DNA from: Caprimulgus europaeus
Taxonomy: Eukaryota; Chordata; Aves; Caprimulgiformes; Caprimulgidae
Assembly (NCBI GenBank): GCA_907165065.1
Contig: OU015526.1
Span: 70,145,723 to 70,209,722 of the forward strand
DNA length: 64,000 bases
Direction: 5' to 3'
Part shown: one piece after another, positions 38,113-50,982 of the stretch
How positions within the stretch are numbered: the stretch's first letter is position 1
Layout: each line of letters begins with the position of its first letter
The notes under the pieces: model-generated
What the model was told of the DNA's origin: nothing
The model's input: only the letters and a program-made list of their open reading frames with translations
Database searches by the model: none
Made by a program: the position numbers and the translations under genes

Positions 38113-41100
38113 TCAACAGCTTCATAAAAAAAAAACAGGTAACATCCCATTGGAGATAAATTCCACCCAGCTCCCACTTCAAAATAATCTATTCCTAAGT
38201 AAGATAAACTACTGCAACTGTTTTTATTTTCTCTGCAACTGCCTCAAAAAGAGTAAACATAATATGTTCCTAGTTTCTAAGCAAACAAGATAGAATAGAA
38301 TCTTTTGTGAATTTCAGCACACTGAATATTTTTAATAAGAACATGATGTATATTACAGTTCACAACAACAAGACAGCTCTGTCTGAAATGATGACTAAAA
38401 CTTGAATACTTGCCACAGTAATTTGCCACACTAAATTGTCTGGTGATACAGCAGAAAGGAAAAGGTAAACAAAAAGAAGATAGAATAATTTTTTTAAAAA
38501 CCTTCAGATATGGTAGAAAGAAAGATAGGAGGATTATAGACAGGGTTTTCGAAATTTCTTATGACCTCTCTTTCACATAGCTGCCTTACCTTATTAGCGC
38601 TTAAAGGGCTCAGTCAAACCGAAGACAATGAACCTTTTGCCTGATTAAGGACATGAGAAGATTAAAGTAGTAATAATTAAAATCAGAGCCTTAATACTTA
38701 TACATTTAATCTCATTTGGAATAATCAAAGTGGCAGAGTGAAACATGTATTCTTGTAGTATAAATTATTAGGTGCATACATAAAATAATTCTCAAAGTAA
38801 ATTCTAGTATAAATGTAAAGTATTGACAATGTAACAGAGGTGAGATTTTTAAAAAATAGACTTGAGTGTTCTGTAAAATACTTGAACTTGGAAAAATACA
38901 GATTTCAAGACTGAATGTTAATGGTTGATTTGTTCTTTACAAATTTATAAGACTGGTTGTAAAAATTAACAGAAAGTTAATAAAAAATTACCATTACAAT
39001 CTCTTTGACTTGTATTTTCAAATGTTGTCATGTGTAAATATCCCCACTGTGATATAATTTGTAGTTGAGTTGCTTTTTTTGTCTTTGCTGAAAATCTAAG
39101 TACCAATAAATAACATTTTTTTTTCCAACAGCAATGGTAGACAACTTAAGAACTCTGTGCATTATTCATGCATTCCATTTTCTTCTAAATCATATTTTGT
39201 TTAGAATGTTATTCTTAGCTCATGTTTTGTTTCATTAGTATAAAGGCACATATGATATGAAGTAACATTTAGCATTTCTGCTAGAACATCTTGTTCATGT
39301 GCTTTAATCTTTTTGTGCTTAATAGCCTCATCAGACTGAAGTGCTCAAACCACTAATCTAAATATTGTGTTATCAGCAGAAGCTGTCAAACCTGGATTTA
39401 GTTGCACTAGAGTTAGGAAGAGTTTTGCACTGATAACTGCAGCTCACCTTCCCATAATTTTTGGTGCTAAAAATATTCTCAGATTTCAGATAAAAGCCAG
39501 ACTGACATTTCTTGATAAACCCAAAAACCTTAAACTTTACTTTTCCCAGCAACTGACTTTAAAATCATCAGAAAATCAGAGGGAAGAAAAACCTGCAGAG
39601 TTAATAATCTTAAAAAGTTTTATCATGCATTTTGGGTTTCTACATTAAAGACAAGCTTGAAGAAAAAACCTGAATAGAGGCAGATGTGTATCTCAAACTT
39701 TGGTTGGAAACATTTAAATGCCTTCTTGTTTGTATAAAGCACTATGTGGGAACACCTTGGGACACTGTCTGAGCTCACCCATTGTAATGACACTTTAAGA
39801 CCCGATCTGTGGATAGATGGTTCTTGGCAACAGGTGTGAATGAATAGTCCTAAAACAGTGTACCTTCTAGTGGGGCAGGGAAGAGATAAACATAGCACTA
39901 TAGGTTTAGACATCTTTGTTTACGTTTATAAACATATTTCCTTCCCCATATCTGAGTACTAAATTGATAAAACCTCAGAGAAAGCTGAAAATTCTATCTG
40001 CTACAGTGAGAGGTTGAGTTTTTAACTGAAAAGCTTCTATACACTAAATCAGAAACATATAACAACCAAAAAACTACCACCTACTCTGAACCATAGAAAC
40101 TTTTTTTTTTTTTTTCCCTCAGAGTTACACACTGCTAATTTTATTTGGAGATATTTGTTTTCCAGAACACATTTTCTAATTTAAACACTATACTAATGAT
40201 AGTTCTTATCAAAGAATTTTTATTATATAGCTTGGGATCTTTCTACATAGTCCAACTTCAGAGTGCTTTATTATTTTTAAAAGGCATAAAAAAATGGTTT
40301 AACTTTTATCTCAATTCTTCTAGTATATGAACTTTTCTTAAAGGAGATTTACAGAACAGACACTCTCCCAGTCAAGATGAAGGATGAGTGGAAGTAATTT
40401 GGGGGTGATAAAGTGTTATTTGATAGGTTTGCACTTTGTCACCTTTGTCTCTACGACTGTTTAAACTTATACAGCAATGCCATTTGCAGTGAGCCATAAC
40501 CAGTAGAGTTTGTCCTAATGAATTGTGTCATAATCTTACACACAGCTGACATTTTGTAACTTTCAGCCTTTTGGCACAGTGTGCCATAATGAGTATAACC
40601 TTTAACATGTTACTTACAGGCTAGTGAACACTACTGACTTCAATACCTCTTCTTGTTGAGCTTATCAGCAAGAAGATGTTGGCTATGAGAATCCAACTCA
40701 TCCTATGAAATGTTAAACTAACCAAGTCCATTGTTTATAAAGGACTGAGAGACCCTTTTGACATAAGATGCCCACAACACTCTGTGTGTAGGTCAGAAAG
40801 CACCATCTATAGCTGACAGTGCTTGGGTTATTTAGTGTTCCACTAGAAAATACCACATATTCTAACAGAAATATAGAGAGGTTTCAATTTAGTGTCATTT
40901 TTAAAATAATCTCAAACCTCTTCAAGAACAGAATGTTGCTGTTGCTTCACCCTCTCTTGAAGCAGAGCCAAGAAGGAATTTGTCACCTGCATAGCAGCAG
41001 ACGGTAAGACCGTAATTTGGCAATGGAGATTAAAAAATACTGTCTCTGGTTGAAAAGGCAAGATAAAAGAGATAGGAAAATGATATGCAAATCCAGAAGT

Positions 41101-41397
41101 TGCTGAAGAAATCAGTTAACTTTCAGCCCTTTCTGAAAAGAATCATGGAGGTTTGATGCATCATTTCTCATCTGTGTGGGAGTTTCTGGTTGATTCTAAA
41201 TAGTTCTATCAATGCTTCCCAAAACTACACATCACACAGCATAGCACAAGCAACTAAAGTGGCCTCTGGAAGTACAAAAATAATTTATTCTTAATCTTGT
41301 AGTATTGCTACCAAACCATAAGGACTTCTTTTCTCTTTAAACTGAAAAAAACCCAAATTTCTTTCTCAGTTCCTTAGAAGGAAAGCAAGGTGAGGGT

Positions 41398-41439
41398 CTT
41401 GTGTATATTAGTATATACCTTGTGTATATTAGTATATAC
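41398..41439 (+). repeat. 21-bp tandem duplication with partial third copy
   Basis: The 21-bp unit, beginning cttgtgtatattag, is repeated perfectly at 41398-41418 and 41419-41439. A degenerate echo of its parts runs to about 41461 (cttgtatacctattagtac). It is a small slippage-derived minisatellite seed. Confidence 0.8.
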
Positions 41440-42948
41440 CTACTTGTATACCTATTAGTACAGGCCAACTGGTTTCTTGAAGGTGTAAAATAGATTTTGG
41501 AAAATGTGGATGAAATACAAGAAAAACTGTAAGAAAATGGTGCTTGAATGCAGATTCCCCAAAGGACTATCATATAACGTTAAAACCGATATGCTCCTGT
41601 GTGATAGCTAAGGGAAAAAAAGATTAAGGAACTTAGCACATGATATGATTCTGATTAATTCACATTGACTTTCTGGGAGATTCAAAGGCACAAACATATA
41701 CCAAAAAAAAGCTAAATATGATGACATTAAAGCCTTTAATGAATTCAGGTGAAAAAAAAAAAAAAAAAACAAACCTCAAAGGTTTTTTAAAAGTCTTACT
41801 GAGTAGAACTTGGAAATCTGCCACGGTAGATACGGGTTAGTAAGTCAGAAATTTATTCAGGAGGCAAAGTTAAGCACCTTGAAAGTCAATATGTTAATCC
41901 TGAATTCAGCCTTCCCTTTAATAGTCACCTGGGGTGAAGTTTCTGTAAAACTGGTATCATAGGAATTGTACAGTTAGACTGAGTAATGCTGGGTTTTACC
42001 TACTGGGAGTCAGAAGGTGTACTATGGAGACTGAGGTATATTAGGGAGCATTAACCTTGTGGTACAAATATTATTCTTTAGGGAGGCAAGAAAGCGGAAA
42101 CAGAAGATCTCTTATTGCACTTAATGACTCATTGAGTACGCTGAAAAGTCAACAAATTATTTAAAAAAAAGAAAAGTTGTTCTCTAAAAGATGTTTAATT
42201 GGAAACATTAAATAAGTTTGACATACACAGCCAGGTAGCTAGAAATGAACTTAAAGAGAAAAAAAAATAATGTCAACAGCAGTAATGGTGAAATGAAGTT
42301 AATTTAATATGCATATTTGCCTTGTAAATAAAGAATAATAATTATATTTTTCCACACAGAGACTATTTTTCACTTATTACACCAGAACACTCTTTCAACC
42401 CACAAACTATTTAACCGTACCTTTGGCTTAGAGGGGGGGTCTATAAAAGTAAATTTTATTTATGTTGTGTTGCCTTAAACTCATTTATTCTTATAGACAG
42501 AAATAAAGATCATAATTGCATTAATTGAGTATGAAGTTTGAAAAACTCTCACAAGCTTATATATTTCACAATGAATTGTTTTTTACTGAATTTATTTTTC
42601 TTCTCATGTAGGGAATTCCCTTGGGACTCTTGTTGGCTGACCTTTGGACATGCGATACTTAGAATTTTTGAGACAGCAGACACTGCTTTACACTTGCCGC
42701 AAACTGCGGTAATGTGCATGTTGCTTCTGTTATTCTTGTCCACATTAAGATTTTTTTTTTTTTAAATGAAGTTTATGAAACTTATTAGGAATATCATCAA
42801 TGCAGCAACAGCCATACTCCATAAAATAATGTAGTCAAACACTTTGTAGAAAAAGTCTCAGAAATGAAAGCAATTATAAGTTGCGGCTGTTGGAACACGC
42901 AACACAAAGACTGACAGAAGTTACCAAAAGCCATTTTGATCAAAAGTC

Positions 42949-42970
42949 TGTAATGTAATATTACATTACA
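42949..42970. repeat. 22-bp perfect palindrome
   Basis: The 11-base arm tgtaatgtaat is followed at once by its exact reverse complement, giving a perfect 22-bp inverted repeat with no spacer. Each arm contains a TGTAAT-like half site. It could be a dimeric protein-binding site or chance in AT-rich DNA. No neighbouring gene gives it context. Confidence 0.8.
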
Positions 42971-45900
42971 TAGTAACAGAAGAGATGCAAGACAGAAAAT
43001 GCTGATATTCCAGTGCTAGACCAAACTAAAATAATTACATTTTCCCATGATAAGAGTTACAGGGCAAAGCAATGCATTATAAAGTAATGTGCAGCCCTGG
43101 GAAAACACTGGTCTGGAAATAAATCTAAAAAAATCTCATTACTTATTCTTAGCCTGTAGTAGTGAAAAGTAAGTACTTTCCTGCTAAGTAGTGAAAAACA
43201 TTATAAGGACACTATCAAATTGAAAATCTTATACAATACAAATTGTCTTCATTAACACATATCTATTATTTTGTAACACATATCTAGACTTCTGTTCATA
43301 ATATATTTGCCTTTTGCATCTTCTAGTGTTACAACAGTATCAGGGTTTTCAATGTTACACTGGAGTACTGAATTTACTGGATTTTTTTTTTTTTTTATAT
43401 TGCATACAGCAAAAGTAAATTGTTACATTTTCCAAATTTAAAACAATTAATTCAGTGATGACCCACTCTACCATGATGAATTATGTGAATCCTATTCTTG
43501 ACCTTAATTTCTTGCCATCTATATTATAGTAACACTTTTTCTTGCTGAGATTTTAACAATTAGATTTTTCATAAATTAATAATTACTTTTGGTAACTCAT
43601 TAACAGTCTGTTCTCCTACTCTCTCTTTCTAGTGCTCCTTGTCACAACTGAAGAGGCTCTGAAAAATGTTATTTTTTTTCCTTTATTCTCTTGTGATGAA
43701 ACAAGCAGAATCAAACATTTACACAGGAACTATTAGTTTTTATGCACTGAGTATAATTCATAGAATTGCACTTTAGCACAATCACAAATATTTCATTGCT
43801 ACTTCATGGTGCTAGTTGAATCTCCCAAGGAGCTGGATACTTACCAAACATAATATGATAAAGCATTATTATGTTTCCTCATCTGGAAACTTACAACTTT
43901 TCCTACCACTGAAATGTATGCTGTGCATTACAAATCTCTCCAAGGTCCATGTGAAGGAAAGAAGAAGTGTACAGGTCAAAAAGCCATGCTGTAGGAAACT
44001 TGGAAAGAATCAGTAGTGTCATAAACAAAATAGGTTTACAACCGCCTCCAAGAACCACTTCATCAAATTTTTGTCCTCAGGGAAATAACAAAATTAACTA
44101 CTGCTCTGAACTAAAAAAATCATTGCACGTCCCTTTAAGAAACAGTTTTCCCAAAAGTTGTTGGTTTTTTGTTTTGTTTTGTTTTCTCCAGAAAAGCTCC
44201 TAACTGTCAAGAACATACACATTTCCATTCATCAAAAGAATAATAACATATTTTTGCAAGAACCTGCTCTTTCTTCCTGTTAAGTGTTAACATATATTGA
44301 GAGTCTTCAACTGAGTTACAAATTTTAATAGATTTTTATATTAACTCAGGGCTAAAAACTTAAAAGATAACATCCTGGTGATCTCCTACAAAATGTAAAC
44401 CAGATTCCGTACAGCAAAATACAAATTCTTTCAACAGGCAATTTTCTTCATGGCACAACTGCTGCAGACCCCTGTGAATCGCCTCTTTCTTTGGGGGATG
44501 GAAATATTGCTCCAGCAGGTTACAATAGTTAATCTAGTTGCAAGAACAAGCTGAGGTGCATTTTGCTCTAACTTTGTTTTGTTTTGTTCTTTTAAGAAAG
44601 CTTGTGCTTTGCAATTTCATTATACTGTACAGGAGAGTGCTGAAGTATTACCTGGATTACAATGTAGTACAGATGTTGTGGCTCCACTGTAGTAGTGTCT
44701 AGTCTTATGTACATAGTAAGTCGTCGCTCTCCCAAATCCATTTTCTAAGGTTTCACAACTTAACACCTGACCCTGTCAGGGCTTCTTGACTTTAATAGGT
44801 CTTCAAATTGTGTAGGCATATATATGCTAAAATAAGTAGCAGAATTGGAATCTCACTGGGCAAAACAAACAAAAGGAAAAAGTGCTTATTCCACACTTTG
44901 CAGATGGGAAGCCACAGATACTAAACATCACAAGAATATTAACAAATATAAACTTTTTTTTTTTTAACTTTGAGCAATTATTTAGCCTTATCTCTGTTCA
45001 ATGACAATTTTCACACTGATCATGAGCGGACTCCAGTTAAACTTCATGAGGAAGACTGTATGTAAAATTAAGCACTGTTCACCTGAGCTAAGTACACTTT
45101 GCTCAAGGTCATATGAAATCTAATAACAAAAGTGGCATTTTGAGACTGCTAGTTAAAATTTACTGCCTTAAGCATCAGCTCTTTTATTTAAAACAACATT
45201 TTCATCCATACATACTTGTGGCTACTAAGAACTAACTGACCTAGACCTTCCTCTCCTAGGAAGAAAGTAGGAAAGTAGAATTCAAAATGCGGGCTGTGTC
45301 TTTTAATTATAACCATGTGTGTTCATGTGTATAAAAATACATACACATATACATGTGCATATGTCCTGTGTGTAATTATAGGCTCTAACTCTCCAGTCAA
45401 GGTATATTCAAGTCTCCTGCTTTAGTTTTGGACCATTTTGGTAATGCGGAAAGACGTGTGGGTATATACAGATCTGAAGATGTCTATTCCCTATTTGTAA
45501 GCTCAAATTAGACTGACCTCAGTATTCAATGCTGCAAGATTGTCTCTAACTAAAGTTCTGTAGGTTACCATTTGCAGTCACATATTCACATTCCTTTCTG
45601 AGAAGGCAGTGATTGGCCATCTCATCGGACTTCTACTGAGAGACTCTACTTACCTCTCCTGTCATCCTACAACACTAATGGGTCTACAATCTACTACAAA
45701 TGCTGAACTTTCGTGCTGTGAATATGGAACCTTGTCACGAAAATGCCAAGAGAAACAGTAAGAAATTACCAAGATGGTGCGTAAGGCATGGATATCTTCT
45801 CATCACTGCTGTACAGATAGAGTGAGAGTCAAGACTTTTAGAAGAAAAAAAAGTGCCTAGCTTCCTAAATTCTATTTCAGTATTGAAATAAGTGGTCTCG

Positions 45901-46360
45901 CTATCAAACTGCTATCTCTTGGCTTGATACGTACTTAATACTAAAAACTCTAATCCTTTGCAATGCAGTTTTGTGTTTGCTAGTGGAAATTATGAATCTT
46001 CAGAAGATAAAATCTTAGAATGACCCATCTCTCTCGGCATACTTTGGACTCAATTAGTTTTGCAAATGTTTTAAGTCTGACCTAGCTGTATTCTAAAAGT
46101 GTATTCCAGCAGTAGTAGTTTTTCGCTTTAAAAATATCCATATGCCACATGTATCAAAAGCAAAATTTGACAACTTCCTATTCCCAAGGAATGTTTTATT
46201 TCCTCTGCATCTATACTCTCTGAAGATAACAGATAAAGCAGACGAGAGATTAATCACAAAATCAAAAAAATCAACTTCAAACAGAAATTAAACCTTACTT
46301 TTTACAGTCAAGATTTTTAAGAGAAGGATATCCTATTCAATTAAAACAGACTTCCCTGCC

Positions 46361-46390
46361 AAAAAAAAAAAAAACAAAAAAAAAAACAAA
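46361..46390 (+). repeat. A-rich low-complexity tract
   Basis: About 30 bases of A with two single C interruptions. Another A-rich run follows near 46417. Confidence 0.75.
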
Positions 46391-47846
46391 CCTTGAATTT
46401 ACATATATTTTCAGTAAAAAAAAAAATAACCATTTTAGTATTATTTTACATATTTTTGGTACTGCAAACGCTTTTCATCATACCATTTAAAGAATGCAAC
46501 TGAAAAATCCTTTGGAAAAAGACTGCTTTTCTCACAAAAGTAGGATTTTTCAGTACCTTTCAAGTCTAGAAAGTTGCTGTGATATTTCTTTATGCTAAAT
46601 TGACATTTCTTCACAGGGCAACTCTCATTAAAAATGTAATGCTACTTCATTTTGCTAAACTACTATTTCTTCATTGTAACTTGGCATTGACATTTTCAAA
46701 ATATATTTTGATGACACTTTCAATTCAGTAACATCTCAGGTATCTTTTTAATGTGGTTTGCAGATAAAATGACTGACATAATATTTTTTTCTCAGAGAAA
46801 ACAAACATCCTGTTTTATTACTAATAAAAATGAAATTACATAAAATTTAAAAGCAGAAATGTATAAATCCAGGGTATTTTCCCAGAAAGTGTAAAGCTGA
46901 TTCTAGTTACACTGGCATTGTCTTTTTTTTTTTTTTTTCTTTCATAAAATTGTATGTTTAAAACAGATTAAAGACACAGCATCCTTCAGAATACCATTTT
47001 TTTATTGGATAATGTTGGTTATACCCAGTCCTTGTGGTTCTCATAAATTTGCCCATTCAAATCCATATTCACAAAATGTAAATTTATTTTTTATAGTTTA
47101 TTTTGACATATTTTTCCCTCTATATGGATATTTACTTGAACATAGCTAGTTGTACTTTCCTCATCATTTGAGCAAGTATTGTAACTAGCTTTGAGGAAAA
47201 CAAGGTATTGAATATCTGACCATCCACATACGCACTGCTTTGTATTTGCTACAAATCTAATGGGTCAAAGACTTCCTTAATGCCCAAAAGACCATTTGGT
47301 ACATTCAGGACAGGAGTTGCACCCATGGATATAGTTGGACTTGGCTGGTCTGTGAACTCCTGTAACTACCCTGTATTTATAGCAACAACTAGGAGTTTGC
47401 AAGTCAGTAAATGGCAGTGTGGATTTCATTTTTTTTTAATAGAACATCACGGAAAAGTCCAGCTAGTCACTCAAAATTCTTACAAAAACATATTTTCTGA
47501 AACAAAAATCAGCTCTCAAAATACAAACAGCACAGTAGCACATGTAAATAATAAACTGACAACTTAGCAAAATGCCATCCTTTTAATGCACTCTACAACC
47601 AGCGAACAAAGTAGCCATCCTTAATTTGGCAAAGTCATTCATTACAAAGAAAGGTTCAGTTTGGAGGATGTAGGAACAAGGGAGATGAAACCAATAATGA
47701 TATTAATGGGAAATAAACAAACAGTATAATCACTAGATATTAGTAACCACTGTTTCAAAATAAAACAAAACAACATTGCTAGCTTCAAAAACAGAGTTTG
47801 GACACACCAGATTCTCAGCTGGTGTTGTTGTTGTAGGTAAAGATTG

Positions 47847-47889
47847 AAAAAAAAAAACAAAACAAAACAAACAAACAAACAAACAAAAA
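47847..47889 (+). repeat. (CAAAA)/(CAAA)n low-complexity tract
   Basis: An A-run passes into CAAAA and then CAAA units over 43 bases. On the minus strand it yields a phenylalanine/valine/cysteine-rich false reading frame (47642-47905). Confidence 0.8.
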
Positions 47890-49569
47890 GAAACAACAAA
47901 CCCACCCCAAAAAAAGCAAACCACCCAAAAATATGACCTATAGAGATTGTTTTATTAACAGTTTGGTGATTTGAATGTCTTATTTTTAATTTAGGCAGTA
48001 GCAGAAGATGCTGAGTCTGTGTTAAAAGATAAGAGTAAAAAACGAGGTTAATGTTCAGGTTTAGAAAGACTGGGGCTGCACAGTCTGAACTGTTGCTAAA
48101 TCCTGTCAGGTTGCTGGTTCCAAGCTGACAGCTGACATCAGGAGATAAAAGTGCCTTAGTTTTAATTTTTAGTTTAGTTCTTACTCCTCCACTTCAATAA
48201 GGGCTGGGTTTGGGATTGGAATCTGAGAAAGCAAGGGATGAAATTAGTGCTGCAGCTAGCAAGAGCTACAGAAGAGAACCAAAAGCTGGTATAAGTACTT
48301 CTGAGTACCCAATTTTTCATTTCAAGTCTTCAAGAGATGTCTAATTTTGGGTAAAGGTTACCAGTAGAATTGGAATTAGTTTGTAAGGCAATACAGCTTA
48401 AGAACCAGTTATTGATTAATTTTTTCTAGGACTGCAATGATAAACATAGTGCTACCATCAGGAGACTCAGAAAACTTAATTTAGGAGCATTAGTCTCCTT
48501 TCAAGCATGGAAGTATGGTCTCTTTTCAAAATGAAGTTGAGGACAGTCCATGAAGGCAAGGGTACCAAAACTTGTTTGGCAAGCCAACAGAAGTCAGCTA
48601 CTGACAGATGCAAAGAAATTGTATAGCTGTATAGAGTTTCAACACTGGATTAGCCATATCAAAAGTCATCCATAAAATTACTTTCATTGTCTTTCAAATT
48701 CCTGCCCACTTTCCTCATGCTGTGACTGTTAAATGTCTCGAAAGGACCATTCACACTAGTAGTGCAGCCTGGGGAAGATTTACTACCATGACAGCTGCTG
48801 TTCTATCTTCAGTGATTTGGGAGCAATTTCAGTTAAAGTTAAGTGGGACTGTTCTGATCGTTGTGGAGCAACTGGTCAAATTTTCAAACTGCAAGAAGAT
48901 GCCTTTGGGTAGGCTCCTTTATTAGGTCTTTTTATTGCTTGCAATCCCAAGTATAAGAGAGGACTAAGTTTGAGGCCAGATTTGCAATGAGAGATTTCCC
49001 TTTGAGTGCCATTTGCCCTTCTACCTCCTTAAGTACCTATTTTGTTTGCTTCCTCAGTAAATCTTCCCTATAACACTGAAGAGGTCAGTAAGATACAGTG
49101 AGTGAGGAGATTGATAGGGTGTACTACATTTGTTTTACTTTTCTAGGCCAGAAAGACAAAATAATTACAAAACTACTTATTTTTGTGGGTGTAGGAGCTC
49201 CATTTCCCCTCAGTATCTCCACGGTTTTATAGATACTAAAGGCTACAAAAGTCACAACGGGATAGACTCTTTCTACCCATTCACTGCATTAAAAAAAAAA
49301 AAAAACATCACAAAGAAATAAATTAAGTGCTAATCCAGAATATGACTCTTTGAGTGAGTTTGTTGTTAACAGCATTATTAAGAAATGTCATATCAGCATT
49401 CCTGTTAAACTGAAAAGGAGCAGAATGCATAACTCTACCTTCTTTTATTATTTTTTTTTCCTTTGTACCAATCTAAAGAATCATACAATCTTAACTCTGA
49501 CCTGACGGAATGCCATACTGAACACAATAGCCAGATGTTTAAGGTCTCTTGGAAAGACGTGATAAATCC

Positions 49570-49735
49570 ATTAGTGGTTATTAAGCACAATGATCTGGAA
49601 TGCAGTTCCTCAGGAAATTGTTAATGCCATTGATTGGACATGTGAGGAAAGGATCATTCTACTCTGCTCTGCTCCTTCTTTATGTGTTTATTGGATGATG
49701 TGGAAAAGGTAAGGTATTAGGAGAGATGAGTCTAG
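49570..49735 (+). mobile_element. Ancient CR1/L3-like 3' UTR remnant
   Basis: The stretch ccattagtggttattaa (about 49569-49585), followed by a gatctggaatgcagttcc-like block and a gaaaggatcattctactctg block, resembles the 3' UTR of a CR1-class LINE widespread in turtles and other sauropsids. The order and spacing of blocks fit, but identity is low and the typical tail is not clear. The call is from memory of that family. Confidence 0.38.
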
Positions 49736-50258
49736 ACTCTGAACCAATATAGTGATTGTTTTGTGCCTAAAGCTCAAGCTGTGTGCCCAAGATGCATTGT
49801 AGCCATTGAATTTTCTGGTATATCTAGGATAATTAATTGATAAAAAAGTGCAGGTGATGATAAGATAATGTGCAAATACAGCAATTGGTAAGTGGGTGAC
49901 TCTTCAGAGCATGCCAAAGAATTAGTGATTTTGAGAGTCCTTATGCTCAAACAAGAATGAAGAATGAAAAAAATAATTGGATATGCTGACACCTACCTGT
50001 TGTGGAGCTTAAGGCACTAGTTCTGTGATCTGTGGAGAAGGGGCTACATCAGCATCCACAGATAAAGAAAGAAGCAATTCCACGAAGCTGAATGCTAGTT
50101 AAAATAGCCTGACAATTCACAACAGCTGAAAAGGAGAGTGTTGATCAAGAAAATACAGCACATTTGAGAGTTATGAGCAAACCTGGAAAAGACAGGAAGA
50201 AAAAAAAAAATAAAAAATTGTTTTCATAGTCATCATGACAATCTGGCCCAAAGAAGGA

Positions 50259-50982
50259 AATCACAAAATGGTTTGGGTTGGAAGGGACTTTTAAAGGTCA
50301 TCTAGTCCAACTCCCCTGTAGTGAGCAGGGACATCTTCAACTAGATCAGGTTGCTCAGAGCCCCATCCAGCCTGACCTTGAATGTTTACAGGGATGAGGC
50401 ACCTACCACCAATCTGGGCAACCTGTTACAGTGCTTCACTAACCTCATTGTAAAAAATTTATTCCTTAAATCTAGTCTAAATCTACCCTCTTTTAATTTA
50501 AAACCATTACCTCTTGTCCTATTGCTACAGGTGCTACTAAAAAGCCTGTCCCAATCTTTCCTACAGGCCCCCTGTAAGTACTGAAAAGCTGTGATAAGAT
50601 CTCCCTGGAACCTTCTCTTCCCCAGGCTGAACAACCTCAACCCTCTCAGCCTTTTTTCATAGCAGAGGTGTTCCATCCCTCTCATTATTTTTGCTGCCCT
50701 CCTCTGGACCTGCTCAAACAGGTACATGTCTTTCTTTTGCTGACAACTCACAGCTGGACACAGTACTCCAGGTGGGGTCTCACCCAGAGCAGAGGGGCAG
50801 AGTCACCTCTCTTGACCTGCTGGCCATGCTTCTTTGGGTGCAGCCCAGAACCCGGTTGGTTTTCTGGGCTGTAAGTGCACTTTGCTGGTTCATATTCAGC
50901 TTTTCATGCACCAGTACTCCCAGGTCCTTCTCCACAAGGCTGCTCTCAATCCCTTCATCCCCCAGCCTGTATTGATACAGAT
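50259..50982 (-). mobile_element. CR1 LINE 3' half, minus strand
   Basis: On the minus strand this copy begins at about 50982 in the ORF2 segment encoding [21 protein letters not shown]. It runs through R-V-Q-R-R-A-A-K-I-M-R-G, then G-L-R-L-F-S-L-G-K-R-R-F and N-R-T-R-G-N-G-F-K-L, to the 3' UTR and a degraded tail near 50259. The frame is broken several times; the longest open part is 121 codons (50386-50751). It lies head-to-head with the plus-strand CR1 starting at about 50983, with essentially no spacer. Confidence 0.92.

Larger units (their letters stand above)
38113..49569. other. Unique AT-rich non-coding sequence, 11.5 kb
   Basis: I see no gene. Listed separately are a 21-bp tandem duplication (41398-41439), a 22-bp perfect palindrome (42949-42970) and A-rich or CAAA-type low-complexity tracts (46361-46390, 47847-47889). 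Many A- and T-runs of 10-20 bases occur (for example 40101, 41755, 42751, 43383, 44956, 46924). Open frames do not exceed about 95 codons and are not protein-like. Confidence 0.6.

Noticed and set aside
47642-47924. Phenylalanine/valine/cysteine-rich small membrane protein on the minus strand
   Set aside because: It is the translation of an A/CAAA low-complexity tract in two overlapping frames.
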